In this document: positions 24,368 to 33,775 of the stretch, one piece after another
Position numbering within the stretch: position 1 is the stretch's first letter
Layout of the letters: every line of letters starts with the position of its first letter
DNA from: Dethiosulfovibrio faecalis
Lineage (GTDB): Bacteria > Synergistota > Synergistia > Synergistales > Dethiosulfovibrionaceae
Direction: 5' to 3'
NCBI RefSeq assembly: GCF_021568795.1
Contig: NZ_JAKGUE010000011.1
Span: 17,731-81,730 of the forward strand
Length of the DNA stretch: 64,000 nt
Translations under genes and position numbers: made by a program
Notes under the pieces: generated by a model
What the model was told of the DNA's origin: nothing
The model's database searches: none
Seen by the model: only the letters and a program-made list of their open reading frames with translations

Positions 24368-24976
24368 CTAGCCGACCAGCCCCCTAAAATAAAGGTCCAG
24401 CATCGGGCCGACCAGAGACGATGGGTAGAAGGGCTCGGAGGAATAGAGGCTTCGCTCCATTAGGCCGAAGATCAGAAACCTAAGGGATTCCGCCGCCGCC
24501 CGAAGGTTTACCGATCCGGAGATATCCCCGGCCCCTCGGGCCTCCGCCAAAACCTTCTCGATTCTGATCAAGGTCCTCTCCCTCATTCCCTCTATCGCCA
24601 GCAATACCCGCTGGTCCTCGACCAGACTACGACGATCCAGAAAGATGGATAGAAGCCTTCGGGCGTTCTCGCTCTCCTCGAATACGGAGATTTCCTCTCT
24701 CGCCATATTGGAAAGCCTCTCCAGAGGAGGCCCCTCTCCTCTCAGTGTGGACTCCTCTATACGGTCGACTATGTCGGCGGCATATACCATAAGCTCCAAA
24801 AGAAGCCCCGCCTTGCCTCCGAAATGGCGGTAGAGGGCTCCCTTGGTGAAGCCGGCCTCCCTGCCTATTTCCACCAAGGTAACCCCGTCCACCCCTCTGA
24901 CGGAAAAGAGCTCGGCGGAGACGTCCAGAAGCCTCTTTCTGGTCTTCGCAGCCTCCTCCCTGGTCCTACGGCCCAT
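24368..24976 (-). CDS. TetR/AcrR-family repressor of the adjacent RND pump
   Basis: A 202-residue regulator. The N-terminal helix-turn-helix (about 12-58) reads LVEIGREAGFTKGALYRHFGGKAGL, a classic TetR motif; the rest is a helical ligand and dimer domain. The start overlaps the pump gene stop by 11 bases, so it is the last gene of the adaptor-pump-regulator operon. In such an arrangement the repressor is made only with the pump, giving negative feedback. The likely operator is the ATAGA/TCTAT palindrome at 29307-29319. The inducer is unknown. Confidence 0.9.
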   Translation of the reverse strand: MGRRTREEAAKTRKRLLDVSAELFSVRGVDGVTLVEIGREAGFTKGALYRHFGGKAGLLLELMVYAADIVDRIEESTLRGEGPPLERLSNMAREEISVFEESENARRLLSIFLDRRSLVEDQRVLLAIEGMRERTLIRIEKVLAEARGAGDISGSVNLRAAAESLRFLIFGLMERSLYSSEPFYPSSLVGPMLDLYFRGLVG

Positions 24977-27900
24977 AGGAGGTCTCCTCGGAGGAAATGC
25001 CGTACATGGCGCAATACATCACCGGCACGACTACCAGGGTCAGGACGGTGGCGAAGGAGAGCCCGAACATTATAGTAACGGCCATGGAGGCGAAGAAATC
25101 GTCCAATGCCAGAGGGACCATGCCGAGAACTGTGGTCATAGCCGCCATCATGACCGGCCGAACCCTTCCGGTAGATGCGTCAAGCACGGCGGAGAAACGA
25201 GGCTTTCCCGCAGCCATATCAAGCTCTATCTGATCCAGAAGCACTATGGCGTTCTTTATAAGCATACCTATCAGGCTTAGGTAGCCCAGCAGAGCCATGA
25301 AGCCGAAGCTTCGTCCCGTTATCAGGAGCCCGGAGGTAACGCCTATGGCGGCCAGAGGCAGACACAGAAAGACCGCCGCGGGTTGACGAAATCCGTTGAA
25401 TAACCCCATGACCACGATAACCATCGATATCAGACTCAACAGGAAGGGGCCTACCAGGGCTTCTTGAGATGTTCTGGAATCCTCGTACTCCCCGCCCCAT
25501 TCGACATCGTAGCCATCCGGAAGCTTTAAGGCCTCCACAGTGGGTATCAGTCTGCGTCTAAGGTCCTCCGCCGATCCCTTCAGCGAATCACACTGAGGGG
25601 TTATAACCCTTGAGCGGTTCCTCCGCCATATCAGAGGGTCCTCCCAGAGCAGCTCCATGTTCGAGACCACCTGTCCGATAGGAACGAACCGCCTAAAACC
25701 CCGGCTCCACACCTGGACATCCGCCGCGGAATCCAGATCGGCCCTCTCCCTCTCGGGAACCCTGAGTTTTATGGGCAGGAGTTCGTCGCCCTCCCGGTAG
25801 ACCCCTACTGTACGACCGTCGAAGGTCCCCTTCAAGGACGACGCTATGTCCTCCCTGGTCAGTCCGGCCCTCCGGGCCTTGGCCTCGTCCACCTCGGGCA
25901 CCAAAACCTTCACCCTCTGGCGCCAATCGTCCCTGACGTCTATGCCGTCGGGATCGGCTGCCATGGCGGCCTTGACCCTTTCGGAGAGGGCCCGAAGGAC
26001 CGAGGGATCGTCGCCGGTTATCCGCAGTTTTACCTCCCCTCCAGTGCTAGGCCCCTTCTTGAATCTCTCAAAACGGGGCTCCGAGTCGGGGAATCGCTCG
26101 GCTATCCATCTAGACTGTCTGGCGATTATCCCTCCTATTTCGTCGTAATCATCTACGGTCACGAGAATAAACCCATAAGAGCTATCCGGCAGCTCTGGCT
26201 CGAAGGCCAGATAAAATCGAAGGGGCCCCTCCCCGGCGAAGGATGCCACCGATTCAATGGAGGACTCGCTTTCCAGAAGATGTAGGGAGATCTCCCTCAG
26301 GTCGCTGTCGGTTCCGATGACATCGGTGCCCTCCGGCAGCCTGTAATGGATCATGAACTGATCTCGAACCATGTCGGGGAAAAAGCTCTGCCCAACAAAG
26401 CGAAATCCCCAAAGAGCCAGCAGAAGCATGGCCGCCATAATTCCCATAGTAGCCCACCGTCTTTCGACGCAATCGATGAGAAACCCCCTGTAGAACCTAC
26501 GAAAACGTGATCTTCCTCCGTTTTCGTCGTCTATCTCTGGGGTCAGGAACATCACCGCCAAGACGGGGGTCACCGTTATGGCCAGAAACCAGGACAGTAG
26601 AAGCGACGCCGCCACGACCTGGAAGAGGCTGCGGCAGAATTCGCCTGTGACGTCTTTGGAGAGACCTATGGCGGAAAAGGCCAGTATGGCAACGACGGTA
26701 GCTCCCAGAAGGGGCCATTTGGTCTCGTCTACGACCCGGTCCGCCGCGGTCTCTCCGTCCTCTCCGGAGGAAATGCCCACCAGGATCCCCTCGGTGACGA
26801 CTATGGCGTTGTCCACCAACATACCGAGGCAGATTATGAGGGCTCCAAGAGAGACGCTGTGGAGCTCTATTCCCATTACCCTCATGGCTATGAAGGTTCC
26901 GGCTATGGTGAGAAGCAGTATCGCTCCCATCAAAAGGCCACTGGTGATTCCCATAAAGACCACCAGAAGTCCCACCACTATGGCAACCGCCTCGGCCAGG
27001 TTCAAAGCAAATCCCCTGACCGCGTCTTTCACCAGATCGCTTTGAAAAGTTACAGTCTCTACCTCGACTCCTAGAGGAAGATCTTTTCTTATCTTTTCGA
27101 GTTCTCCCCGAACCATCTCTCCCATCCGAACGACGTTGCCTCCCGGCACGGTGGAGACCCCTATGGCGATGGCCGGGATTCCGTCGTAGGACATCATCCG
27201 GGAGAGGGGATACAGGTAGCCCCGAGATACCTGGGCCACGTCTTTAAGGTAGATCAGTCTTCCTCCTGAAGCGCCTCTTATTAAGAGATCCCCTATGCTC
27301 TCCACCGAATCCACACTACCCGAGGGATCTATGGGGACCCTGAGGGATCCGGCCATGACGGACCCCGAGTCCACCTCCAGGTTCTGTCCCTGAAGGGTGG
27401 CGGCTATCTGTTCCGGCGATATTCCCAGTTCGGCCATTCTAGCCCGGGAGATCTCGACGAATACGGCCTCGGTCCTTTCTCCCCATAGGGACACCTGTGC
27501 CACGTCCGGAACCAGAAGCAGGATTTTTTTTATGTCTTCGGCGTGGCGCTTCAACTCCGCCAGGGAGTAGCCGTCGCCGGTGACCGCGAAGACCACTCCG
27601 AAGACGTCTCCAAAGTCGTCGTTCACCATGGACGGCCCCGCTCCGGGGGGTAGATGTCTCTGGGCCTCCCTTACCTTTCGCCTGAGCTCGTCCCAGACCT
27701 GGGGAAGTTCGTCGGAATACTCGTCCTTTATATCCGCGTATACCACCGACAGCCCCCGCTCCGATCTGGAACGGACCCTCTTGAGCTGGGGCAGCCTCTG
27801 CAAGGCCTGTTCCACCTCGTCCGTGACCTCTTCCTCCACCTCCATTGGAGACGCTCCGGGGTAGGTCGTCGCGATTAGAGCGGTCTTGACGGTGAAGTCA

Positions 27901-28013
27901 GGGTCCTCCAGCCTTCCCAACCCCAGGTAGGCCCAGGCTCCTCCCAAGGCCAGAAGGACCGCCACGAAGAGGGTGAAGGACCTTCTCTTCATGGCCCACC
28001 GGGCCACGCTCAT
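24966..28013 (-). CDS. RND efflux pump, inner-membrane subunit
   Basis: A 1015-residue resistance-nodulation-division transporter with the expected two halves: N-terminal membrane helix (13-31), a large periplasmic loop, helices 2-6, a second loop and helices 8-12. The proton-relay Asp pair region is seen as GMLVDNAIVVTEGI in helix 4. Sequence such as SMMSYDGIPAIAIGVSTVPGGNVV is typical of the AcrB/HAE1-like group without a heavy-metal signature. It works with the adaptor encoded just upstream (ATGA overlap). No outer-membrane channel gene is in this operon; the TolC-type protein at 47748 could serve. Substrates unknown. Confidence 0.93.
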   Translation of the reverse strand: MSVARWAMKRRSFTLFVAVLLALGGAWAYLGLGRLEDPDFTVKTALIATTYPGASPMEVEEEVTDEVEQALQRLPQLKRVRSRSERGLSVVYADIKDEYSDELPQVWDELRRKVREAQRHLPPGAGPSMVNDDFGDVFGVVFAVTGDGYSLAELKRHAEDIKKILLLVPDVAQVSLWGERTEAVFVEISRARMAELGISPEQIAATLQGQNLEVDSGSVMAGSLRVPIDPSGSVDSVESIGDLLIRGASGGRLIYLKDVAQVSRGYLYPLSRMMSYDGIPAIAIGVSTVPGGNVVRMGEMVRGELEKIRKDLPLGVEVETVTFQSDLVKDAVRGFALNLAEAVAIVVGLLVVFMGITSGLLMGAILLLTIAGTFIAMRVMGIELHSVSLGALIICLGMLVDNAIVVTEGILVGISSGEDGETAADRVVDETKWPLLGATVVAILAFSAIGLSKDVTGEFCRSLFQVVAASLLLSWFLAITVTPVLAVMFLTPEIDDENGGRSRFRRFYRGFLIDCVERRWATMGIMAAMLLLALWGFRFVGQSFFPDMVRDQFMIHYRLPEGTDVIGTDSDLREISLHLLESESSIESVASFAGEGPLRFYLAFEPELPDSSYGFILVTVDDYDEIGGIIARQSRWIAERFPDSEPRFERFKKGPSTGGEVKLRITGDDPSVLRALSERVKAAMAADPDGIDVRDDWRQRVKVLVPEVDEAKARRAGLTREDIASSLKGTFDGRTVGVYREGDELLPIKLRVPERERADLDSAADVQVWSRGFRRFVPIGQVVSNMELLWEDPLIWRRNRSRVITPQCDSLKGSAEDLRRRLIPTVEALKLPDGYDVEWGGEYEDSRTSQEALVGPFLLSLISMVIVVMGLFNGFRQPAAVFLCLPLAAIGVTSGLLITGRSFGFMALLGYLSLIGMLIKNAIVLLDQIELDMAAGKPRFSAVLDASTGRVRPVMMAAMTTVLGMVPLALDDFFASMAVTIMFGLSFATVLTLVVVPVMYCAMYGISSEETSYGP

Positions 28014-29284
28014 CTCGGCGCCTCCGACAGCCTCACGACCTGCCCCTCCCGTATCGAGTGAACCCCGGCTGTCACGACCCGATCTCCGGAGACCACATCT
28101 CCCGAGACGTCCACCCTGCCGTCACCCAGGCCTACCACCTCCACCGAGATCCAGTGAGCCCGCATGTCCTCTCCGAGGATCCATACGCCTGGGCCTCGGT
28201 CGTCGGAGAGAAGAGCCTCTATCGGAATACGGTAGACCGGCTCGGAACCGAGGCGATTTATCCTAGCCGATACCTGGACTGCCATCCCAGGAAGAAGCCT
28301 GAATCCTTCCGGTATATCCATGGAGAAGGTGGCCCTGTAGGTCTGGGTCTCCCTGTCGGGGGCGGAGGAGAACTCCACAAGCTTAAGGGGGAAATCCCTG
28401 CCGGGAAGGAAGTTGAACGACGCCCATACATCCAGATCCTCCGGATCGAGCCTGGCGGCGGACTCGGGGACATCTGCCACTATCTCCACCGACGAGGTGC
28501 TCTGAAGGCCGATGACCGGCTGCCTGACCGTCACAAACTGATAGTTTTCAACCATCCTGCTGGACACTACTCCGTCGAAGGGAGCCCTTAGCTCCGTGTC
28601 GGCCAGGGCAGCTGCGGCAGCTTTTTCCCTTGCCTCCAGCGATTTTATGCCCGACTCCATGGCCCTTATGTCCTCGTCCCTGGCTCCTTTTCTGGCCTTA
28701 CGCAGTTCCTGTCTCGCCGCAGCCAGGGAAGATTGGGCCACGTCTTTGGCGGTCCTGTAACGATCGTACTCGGACTGAGATATAACCTTGGCCCGATAGA
28801 GCCTCTCGAAACGCCTAAACTGAGCCTCCGCCTCCTCCGCCCTGGCCCGGGCCGAGCCCACCTGGGCCTCCAGAGACCGAAGATCCTCGTTCCTGGCGCC
28901 CTTTTTCATGGCATCCAGATTGGCCCTGGCCTGAGCCAGAGCGCCTCTAACCTGCTCCAACGCCAGACGGAAATCCCTGGGGTCTATCCTAGCCAATAGA
29001 TCTCCCTTCGAGACCCGGTCCCCTTCCCGGGCGGGAAGTTCCACCAAGGGACCGGACACACGAAAAGCCATGTCCACCCGTTTGGAGGCCCTTATCCTTC
29101 CCGGCACGGAGCGAACCGCGTCGCCGTTTATGGGCCTTAGCACCTCCGATTTGACCGGACGAACCGCAATGGGCTTTCTGTCTGCTTCGTTTCGGGAGAG
29201 AAAGCGAGGGCCCAAAAGAACCGCCGCAAGGGCAAGGACCAGAAAAAGCGGAAATATACGGCTCAACTTTTTATAGGACTTCAC
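28010..29284 (-). CDS. RND efflux periplasmic adaptor (MFP)
   Basis: A 424-residue membrane-fusion protein with an N-terminal membrane anchor or signal (IFPLFLVLALAAVLLG), a split lipoyl-like domain (ELPAREGDRVSKGDLLARID and RAPFDGVVSSRMV), a long coiled-coil hairpin with repeated KGARNEDL/KGARDEDI segments between them, and a beta-barrel domain. The start is taken as GTG 29284 (GGGGTG before it), because the promoter at 29327-29355 would place transcription start near 29320, ruling out the longer frame. The ATG at 29308 has no ribosome site. It overlaps the pump gene by 4 bases. Confidence 0.88.
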   Translation of the reverse strand: MKSYKKLSRIFPLFLVLALAAVLLGPRFLSRNEADRKPIAVRPVKSEVLRPINGDAVRSVPGRIRASKRVDMAFRVSGPLVELPAREGDRVSKGDLLARIDPRDFRLALEQVRGALAQARANLDAMKKGARNEDLRSLEAQVGSARARAEEAEAQFRRFERLYRAKVISQSEYDRYRTAKDVAQSSLAAARQELRKARKGARDEDIRAMESGIKSLEAREKAAAAALADTELRAPFDGVVSSRMVENYQFVTVRQPVIGLQSTSSVEIVADVPESAARLDPEDLDVWASFNFLPGRDFPLKLVEFSSAPDRETQTYRATFSMDIPEGFRLLPGMAVQVSARINRLGSEPVYRIPIEALLSDDRGPGVWILGEDMRAHWISVEVVGLGDGRVDVSGDVVSGDRVVTAGVHSIREGQVVRLSEAPR

Positions 29285-29306
29285 GGAATCACCCCATTTT
29301 AGATTC

Positions 29307-29319
29307 ATAGAGTATCTAT
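29307..29319. promoter_or_regulatory. Candidate TetR operator
   Basis: ATAGA-GTA-TCTAT is a perfect 5-bp inverted repeat located right at and after the predicted transcription start of the adaptor-pump-TetR operon. Binding by the operon's own TetR is inferred. Confidence 0.4.
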
Positions 29320-29326
29320 ATTGCGG

Positions 29327-29355
29327 ATTATAGAAACTCACCGAGGCATAGTCAA
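29327..29355 (-). promoter_or_regulatory. Consensus promoter of the adaptor-pump-TetR operon
   Basis: On the minus strand TTGACT (29355-29350), a 17-base spacer and a perfect TATAAT (29332-29327). Confidence 0.75.
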
Positions 29356-29361
29356 CGGGAA

Positions 29362-30759
29362 GTGCTAAAATTTACGGACTCACAGTTATTAGGGGGAATA
29401 GTCTTGTTCTATCTCGGATTGGCGGCCATAGTGGCCCTTTTTCTCGCTCTGGGCTTCAATGCCTCCAAAAAGGTCTCCTCGTCGTCGGACTACGCCGTCG
29501 CTGGCAGATCCACCGGGGCGATAGGGGTCGGAGGGATAATAATGGGGGCCATGGTAGGGGGGGCCTCCACGGTGGGGACGGTTCAGATGGCCTATTCCCT
29601 GGGCCTTTCGGCCTGGTGGTTCACCTTGGGAGCCGGAACTGGGTGTCTGATTCTCGGGCTCTGGTTCGCCGGTCCTCTCAGAGGATCGGGGCTGGTCACA
29701 GTGCCCGAATTCCTGGCCGGAAAGTACGGTCGGAAGATGAGCGGTCTGTCCATGGCGGCCTCTTCCGCAGGAACTTTTCTCTCCATAGTGGCCCAGTTCC
29801 TGGCCGGCACAGCTCTGTTTCGCTCTCTCCTGCCTATATCGGTACCGGCGTCTACGGCCCTGCTGGCGGCGCTCATACTGGGATTCATATACGCCGGAGG
29901 GCTGAAGAGCTACAGCTCGGTGGGCAGCGCCAAGATGGTGGCCCTCTACGCAACGATGATCCTGGGGGCGATAGCGGCCCTGACGAAGCTAAGTTCCCCT
30001 ACGGAGATATTCCGGACACTTCCGGCTACCCCCTGGTTCGACCTATTCGGCAGAGGTTTCCGGTCCGACGGCAACGCCCTGCTTTCACTAATAGCCGGGG
30101 TGTTCTGCACCCAGATATACATACAGGGGGTCTTCGCAGCGTCAGACGAAAAGACGGCCAGAAAGGGCGCCCTCATGGCGGCCTTCTTCATCCCTCCCGT
30201 GGGGCTCATGGGGGTCTCCATAGGACTGGCTATGAGGGCCTCGGGAACCGTGGTGGAGCCGGCTATGGCTCTGCCCGCCTTCCTGCTGGCGTCCTTTCCG
30301 GATGCCCTGGCCGGAGCTCTGTGGGGGGCTTTGGTCATAACCGTCGTGGGAGCCGGTGCGGGGCTGTCTTTCGGGGTCGCCACCAACCTTGTGAGGGACC
30401 TGATCGTGCCCCGAGTAGGTTCGTCCGCGGCAAACAGGGAACTCTCCCTTAGCCGGTGGGCGGTGGCCCTGGTGGTATGCACGGCAGCCGCCACCGGGTG
30501 TCTGGTTGAGGGCAGCCTGATCCTTCAGTGGAGCTATCTGAGCATGGGTCTGAGAGGAGCCGGGACCTTCGTGCCCCTTATGATAGCCATGATATGGCCC
30601 GACAGGCTGTCTCCCCGATGGGCCCTGGCAGCCAACGGCGGGGGACTGGCGACAATGATAGCCTCGGGAGTCATACATACCTCCGTGCCTCCCATGGCAA
30701 GCGGTTTGGCGGTCAGTGCCGTTGTAGCGCTGTTCGGGATGACGAGGAAAAGAACATGA
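29362..30759 (+). CDS. Sodium:solute symporter (SSS) family transporter
   Basis: A 465-residue membrane protein with about twelve to thirteen hydrophobic segments. The N-terminal pattern ASKKVSSSSDYAVAGRSTG followed by GAMVGGASTVGTVQMAYSLG is that of SSS proteins, where the second helix forms part of the Na+ and substrate site. The substrate is not readable. The start is given as GTG 29362, which keeps a full first helix; TTG at 29404 with AGGGGG upstream is a credible alternative that would shorten it. The MFS gene overlaps its stop (ATGA), so the two transporters are co-translated. Confidence 0.85.
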   Translation: MLKFTDSQLLGGIVLFYLGLAAIVALFLALGFNASKKVSSSSDYAVAGRSTGAIGVGGIIMGAMVGGASTVGTVQMAYSLGLSAWWFTLGAGTGCLILGLWFAGPLRGSGLVTVPEFLAGKYGRKMSGLSMAASSAGTFLSIVAQFLAGTALFRSLLPISVPASTALLAALILGFIYAGGLKSYSSVGSAKMVALYATMILGAIAALTKLSSPTEIFRTLPATPWFDLFGRGFRSDGNALLSLIAGVFCTQIYIQGVFAASDEKTARKGALMAAFFIPPVGLMGVSIGLAMRASGTVVEPAMALPAFLLASFPDALAGALWGALVITVVGAGAGLSFGVATNLVRDLIVPRVGSSAANRELSLSRWAVALVVCTAAATGCLVEGSLILQWSYLSMGLRGAGTFVPLMIAMIWPDRLSPRWALAANGGGLATMIASGVIHTSVPPMASGLAVSAVVALFGMTRKRT

Positions 30760-31910
30760 CGGTTTTCTGGCGATGTTTTTTCGCCGCCTATTTCATCCAG
30801 GCCATGCTCGCGGCGGGGTTCCTCTTTCCCGTCGTGCTGAGCGCAGAGGGCCATTCCATGACCGCCATAGGGTGGGCTATGGCGCTCTTGAACCTGACGG
30901 CGATTGCGTCCCGCCCTCTCGGAGGCTGGGCCACGGAGAAAAAGGGGTTCAAGGGATGTCTGATGCTCTCCGGAGCCCTGTCTCTTATCGCGACAGCCGC
31001 TTTATGGCTTATACCGGGACTTCCGGGGGCCCTTACCTTCCGGATCGTCCTAGGCGCAGTGGGAGGCATAGCTATGGTGGCGGTCTCCACGTTGCAGGGT
31101 CTGGTGATACCGGAAAAACAGAGGGGCAGGCTCTTCGCCATAATGGGGATAGCCTACGTCATCCCTCAGCTAACGGTGATTCCCGTCGGAGAGTGGCTCC
31201 TCGACGGAGGACGGACATGGCTCTATCTCATGCTCCCCATGCTTCTGACCCTCTCCGCCTCGGCAGTAAGCAGAGGACTTCCCGCACCGGAGGATCTGAG
31301 AGACGAGCTTGACCGTTCCCAGCCCTGGGGAAGCTGGAGAGAGTGCCTGAGCACGCCGGGAACCTTGGCGATGATAATAACCTTGGTGTCGTTTTCCATG
31401 ATGAACTCTACGACACTTCAGTATCTTCCCCTGGCGGTCAGGGGGAAGGGGCTTTCTGCGAGTTTGTTCTTCACCGTAAACGCCGGGACCTGCGTGATAC
31501 TGCGCTCCTTCGGGACCTCCATAGTCGACAGGGTTCCCCGTCCCGTCCTGGGCACGGTCTGCATAACGATCATGGCCAGCGCTCTGACCGCCGCTTTAAG
31601 GGCGTCATCCCAGACCGGACTGGCCCTGTGCGCCGTGGGATACGGAATAGGGATGGGATACGGATTTCCCGTGATGATAGCCCTCATTCCCGACGTATAC
31701 CCTCCCAGGCTAATGCCCAAGGGATCCTCCATGGGCATGCTCGCCATGGACCTGGGATTCGCCCTCTCACCTCTGGCCATAGGGGCCATATCGGCGTCAT
31801 TAGGTCTGGAAAGGGCTATGCTGTCCATGGCCTGGGCTCAATACGCCATAGCCCCTGCCGGACTGGTTATGTGGAGGGGAGCTCTCGGCAAGAAGGCTAT
31901 AGATTTGTGA
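30756..31910 (+). CDS. Major facilitator superfamily (MFS) transporter
   Basis: A 384-residue MFS protein with about twelve hydrophobic segments in two halves and the loop 2-3 motif of the family (ASRPLGGWATEKKGFKG, about 50-66). No clear drug-resistance antiporter motif stands out, so substrate and direction are open. ATG at 30756 overlaps the symporter stop and has GAGGAAAAG upstream. It is co-transcribed with the SSS gene; why a symporter and an MFS carrier would be paired is unclear, but uptake plus export of an exchanged product is one possibility. Confidence 0.88.
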   Translation: MTVFWRCFFAAYFIQAMLAAGFLFPVVLSAEGHSMTAIGWAMALLNLTAIASRPLGGWATEKKGFKGCLMLSGALSLIATAALWLIPGLPGALTFRIVLGAVGGIAMVAVSTLQGLVIPEKQRGRLFAIMGIAYVIPQLTVIPVGEWLLDGGRTWLYLMLPMLLTLSASAVSRGLPAPEDLRDELDRSQPWGSWRECLSTPGTLAMIITLVSFSMMNSTTLQYLPLAVRGKGLSASLFFTVNAGTCVILRSFGTSIVDRVPRPVLGTVCITIMASALTAALRASSQTGLALCAVGYGIGMGYGFPVMIALIPDVYPPRLMPKGSSMGMLAMDLGFALSPLAIGAISASLGLERAMLSMAWAQYAIAPAGLVMWRGALGKKAIDL

Positions 31911-31946
31911 AAACACATTCCATTTGTTTTTTTTAGTAAACGAGGG

Positions 31947-31975
31947 TTTTCTGTATCCATTCTTTGTGATATATT
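31947..31975 (+). promoter_or_regulatory. Possible promoter of DUF3311-symporter pair
   Basis: TTTTCT, 17 bases, TATATT, about 40 bases before the DUF3311 start. The -35 box is weak. Confidence 0.35.
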
Positions 31976-32015
31976 GCATGGGATCCACAACATAAATCCA
32001 TACGGAGGTGGTCTC

Positions 32016-32234
32016 ATGCATCTTACTCGCGGAGAGCGTAAAGTAATCTGGTGTTTCGCGCTCATATTATTGGGGTATATTCCCCCAGTCCTGTCGTTGG
32101 TCAACAGGGTGGAACCGATTATTCTAGGATTGCCGTTTCTTCTGTTTTACTCTTTGGTCATGGTGCTTTTCACCTCTTGCCTGATGGGCTACGCCTACAA
32201 GGTCAGGGCTCGAGAGGACGGTGACGAAGAATGA
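32016..32234 (+). CDS. DUF3311 small membrane protein
   Basis: A 72-residue protein with two membrane helices (about 9-27 and 35-60), the pattern of DUF3311 proteins that are encoded immediately before SSS symporters. It probably is an accessory subunit of the symporter. Start ATG 32016 follows GGAGGTGG; the longer open frame lacks a site. Its stop overlaps the symporter ATG. Confidence 0.8.
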   Translation: MHLTRGERKVIWCFALILLGYIPPVLSLVNRVEPIILGLPFLLFYSLVMVLFTSCLMGYAYKVRAREDGDEE

Positions 32235-33700
32235 CCGTAGCGGTATCCATAATTTTCGGTTGGCTCATCATAACGACCATCGTCGGGGTGATGGCCGGCA
32301 GAAACCAGGCATTCAGCATGGAGAACTACTTTGTGGGAGGCCGTTCCTTCGGAACTTTCCTCTTCTACACCACAGCAGCCGCCGAGATCTACAGCGCCTT
32401 CGCATTTTTGGGCCTGGCCGGGTGGTCCTATTCCAAGGGAATGAGCATAGTCTACGCCATGATCTACAGCTCGATAGCCTACGGACTTTATTTCTTCATA
32501 GGGCCCAGGATCAACCGACTCGGGTCAAGACTCCACTACGTCAGTCAGCCAGACTACATAGAGGATCGTTACGAGAGCCGCTGGTTAGGCGTTTTCGTCG
32601 CCTTCATAGGGGTGATATTCACCATTCCCTACCTCCAGCTACAGATCATGGGAGCGGGAATGATAGTGCAGCTGGCATCGGGCGGAGCCATTTCCTGGAA
32701 GATCGCGGTTGTTATAAGTTTCATCGCGGCGGTCATCTTCGTCTACGTCTCGGGGCTCAGGGGCATAGGCTGGACCAACTTCCTACAGGCCATAATAATG
32801 CTCTTCGGAATGGTCGGCATAGGCTTCGTGTTCCCCCACCGTTTCTTCGGCGGCACAGCCAAGGTATGGGAGATATTACAGGAGATAAAGCCGACCCATC
32901 TGAGCCTTCCGGACAGTGCGGGGCTCGGTATCTTCTGGGTTTTCTCCGTTGCCCTCATCTGCGGTCTCGGTTTCTGGATGTGGCCCCACATCTTCACCGC
33001 GACCTATGCGGCCAAGAGCGAGAAGGTGGTCCGCAAGAACGCCGTAATACTTCCGCTGTATTCTCTGACCATGATCCCCATAATAGTGGTCGGGTTCACC
33101 TGCGCAGCCAAGGCTGGCATAGACCCGGCTTTCGCAGAGACTATAACGAAACCGGATCACGCCATGCTGATCGCCCTGGTCAAGAACTTCCCTCCGGTGC
33201 TGGCCGGCTTCATAGGAGCGGGAGGTCTGGCTGCGTCTATCTCCACGTCGTCGGGGCTTATCCTCACTGCCTCGAATCTGCTGGCCCGTAACGTCATCCA
33301 GAAGGGGTTCGCCCCGGATATGCCGGACATGAAGGTAGCCAAGCTGGGCCGAGCTTTCGTCCCGGTGCTCACCATACTGGCGGTTCTTCTGGCCATATTC
33401 GCGCCGTCCATGCTGGTCTCCCTGTTGCTGGTGGGATATTCCGGAGTAACTCAGTTTTTCCCCGCGGTAGTGCTCGGCCTGTTCGCCAAGTGGCAGACCA
33501 AGACCGGCATAGTTCTTGGGCTTCTTGCGGGACTTGCTACGGTCATAGCCATAAAGTTCATGGGAGTGCCCTCACCTATGGGACTTCACGAGGGATTCGT
33601 CGGACTAATAGTGAACTTCATCGTTGTTATAGCCGTAAGCGCAGTAACCCCCAAACTGTCCACAAAGACCTTGGAAAGGTTCGAAAACACCCTGAGCTGA
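32231..33700 (+). CDS. Sodium:solute symporter (SSS) family, DUF3311-linked
   Basis: A 489-residue symporter with about thirteen hydrophobic segments. SSS signatures include MENYFVGGRSFGTFLFYTTAAAEIYSAFAFLG near the N-terminus and GLAASISTSSGLILTASNLLARN around residue 335, which holds Na+-site Ser/Thr residues. SSS proteins with a DUF3311 partner are often predicted monocarboxylate, pantothenate or amino-acid carriers; the substrate here is unknown. The M20 amidohydrolase gene follows after a terminator-like hairpin, so uptake of an N-acyl amino acid or peptide for hydrolysis is a reasonable inference. Confidence 0.9.
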   Translation: MTVAVSIIFGWLIITTIVGVMAGRNQAFSMENYFVGGRSFGTFLFYTTAAAEIYSAFAFLGLAGWSYSKGMSIVYAMIYSSIAYGLYFFIGPRINRLGSRLHYVSQPDYIEDRYESRWLGVFVAFIGVIFTIPYLQLQIMGAGMIVQLASGGAISWKIAVVISFIAAVIFVYVSGLRGIGWTNFLQAIIMLFGMVGIGFVFPHRFFGGTAKVWEILQEIKPTHLSLPDSAGLGIFWVFSVALICGLGFWMWPHIFTATYAAKSEKVVRKNAVILPLYSLTMIPIIVVGFTCAAKAGIDPAFAETITKPDHAMLIALVKNFPPVLAGFIGAGGLAASISTSSGLILTASNLLARNVIQKGFAPDMPDMKVAKLGRAFVPVLTILAVLLAIFAPSMLVSLLLVGYSGVTQFFPAVVLGLFAKWQTKTGIVLGLLAGLATVIAIKFMGVPSPMGLHEGFVGLIVNFIVVIAVSAVTPKLSTKTLERFENTLS

Positions 33701-33728
33701 TCCAACGATTTGAATTGAGACGATACCG

Positions 33729-33760
33729 AAGGGCTGGGATCTCCATCCCGGCCCTTTTTT
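33729..33760 (+). terminator. Terminator between symporter and M20 gene
   Basis: A 10-bp stem (33731-33740 with 33745-33754, one G-T pair) followed by TTTTTT. The amidohydrolase ribosome site starts right after, so partial read-through is likely. Confidence 0.7.
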
Positions 33761-33775
33761 GAAGGAGGAGCTAAA

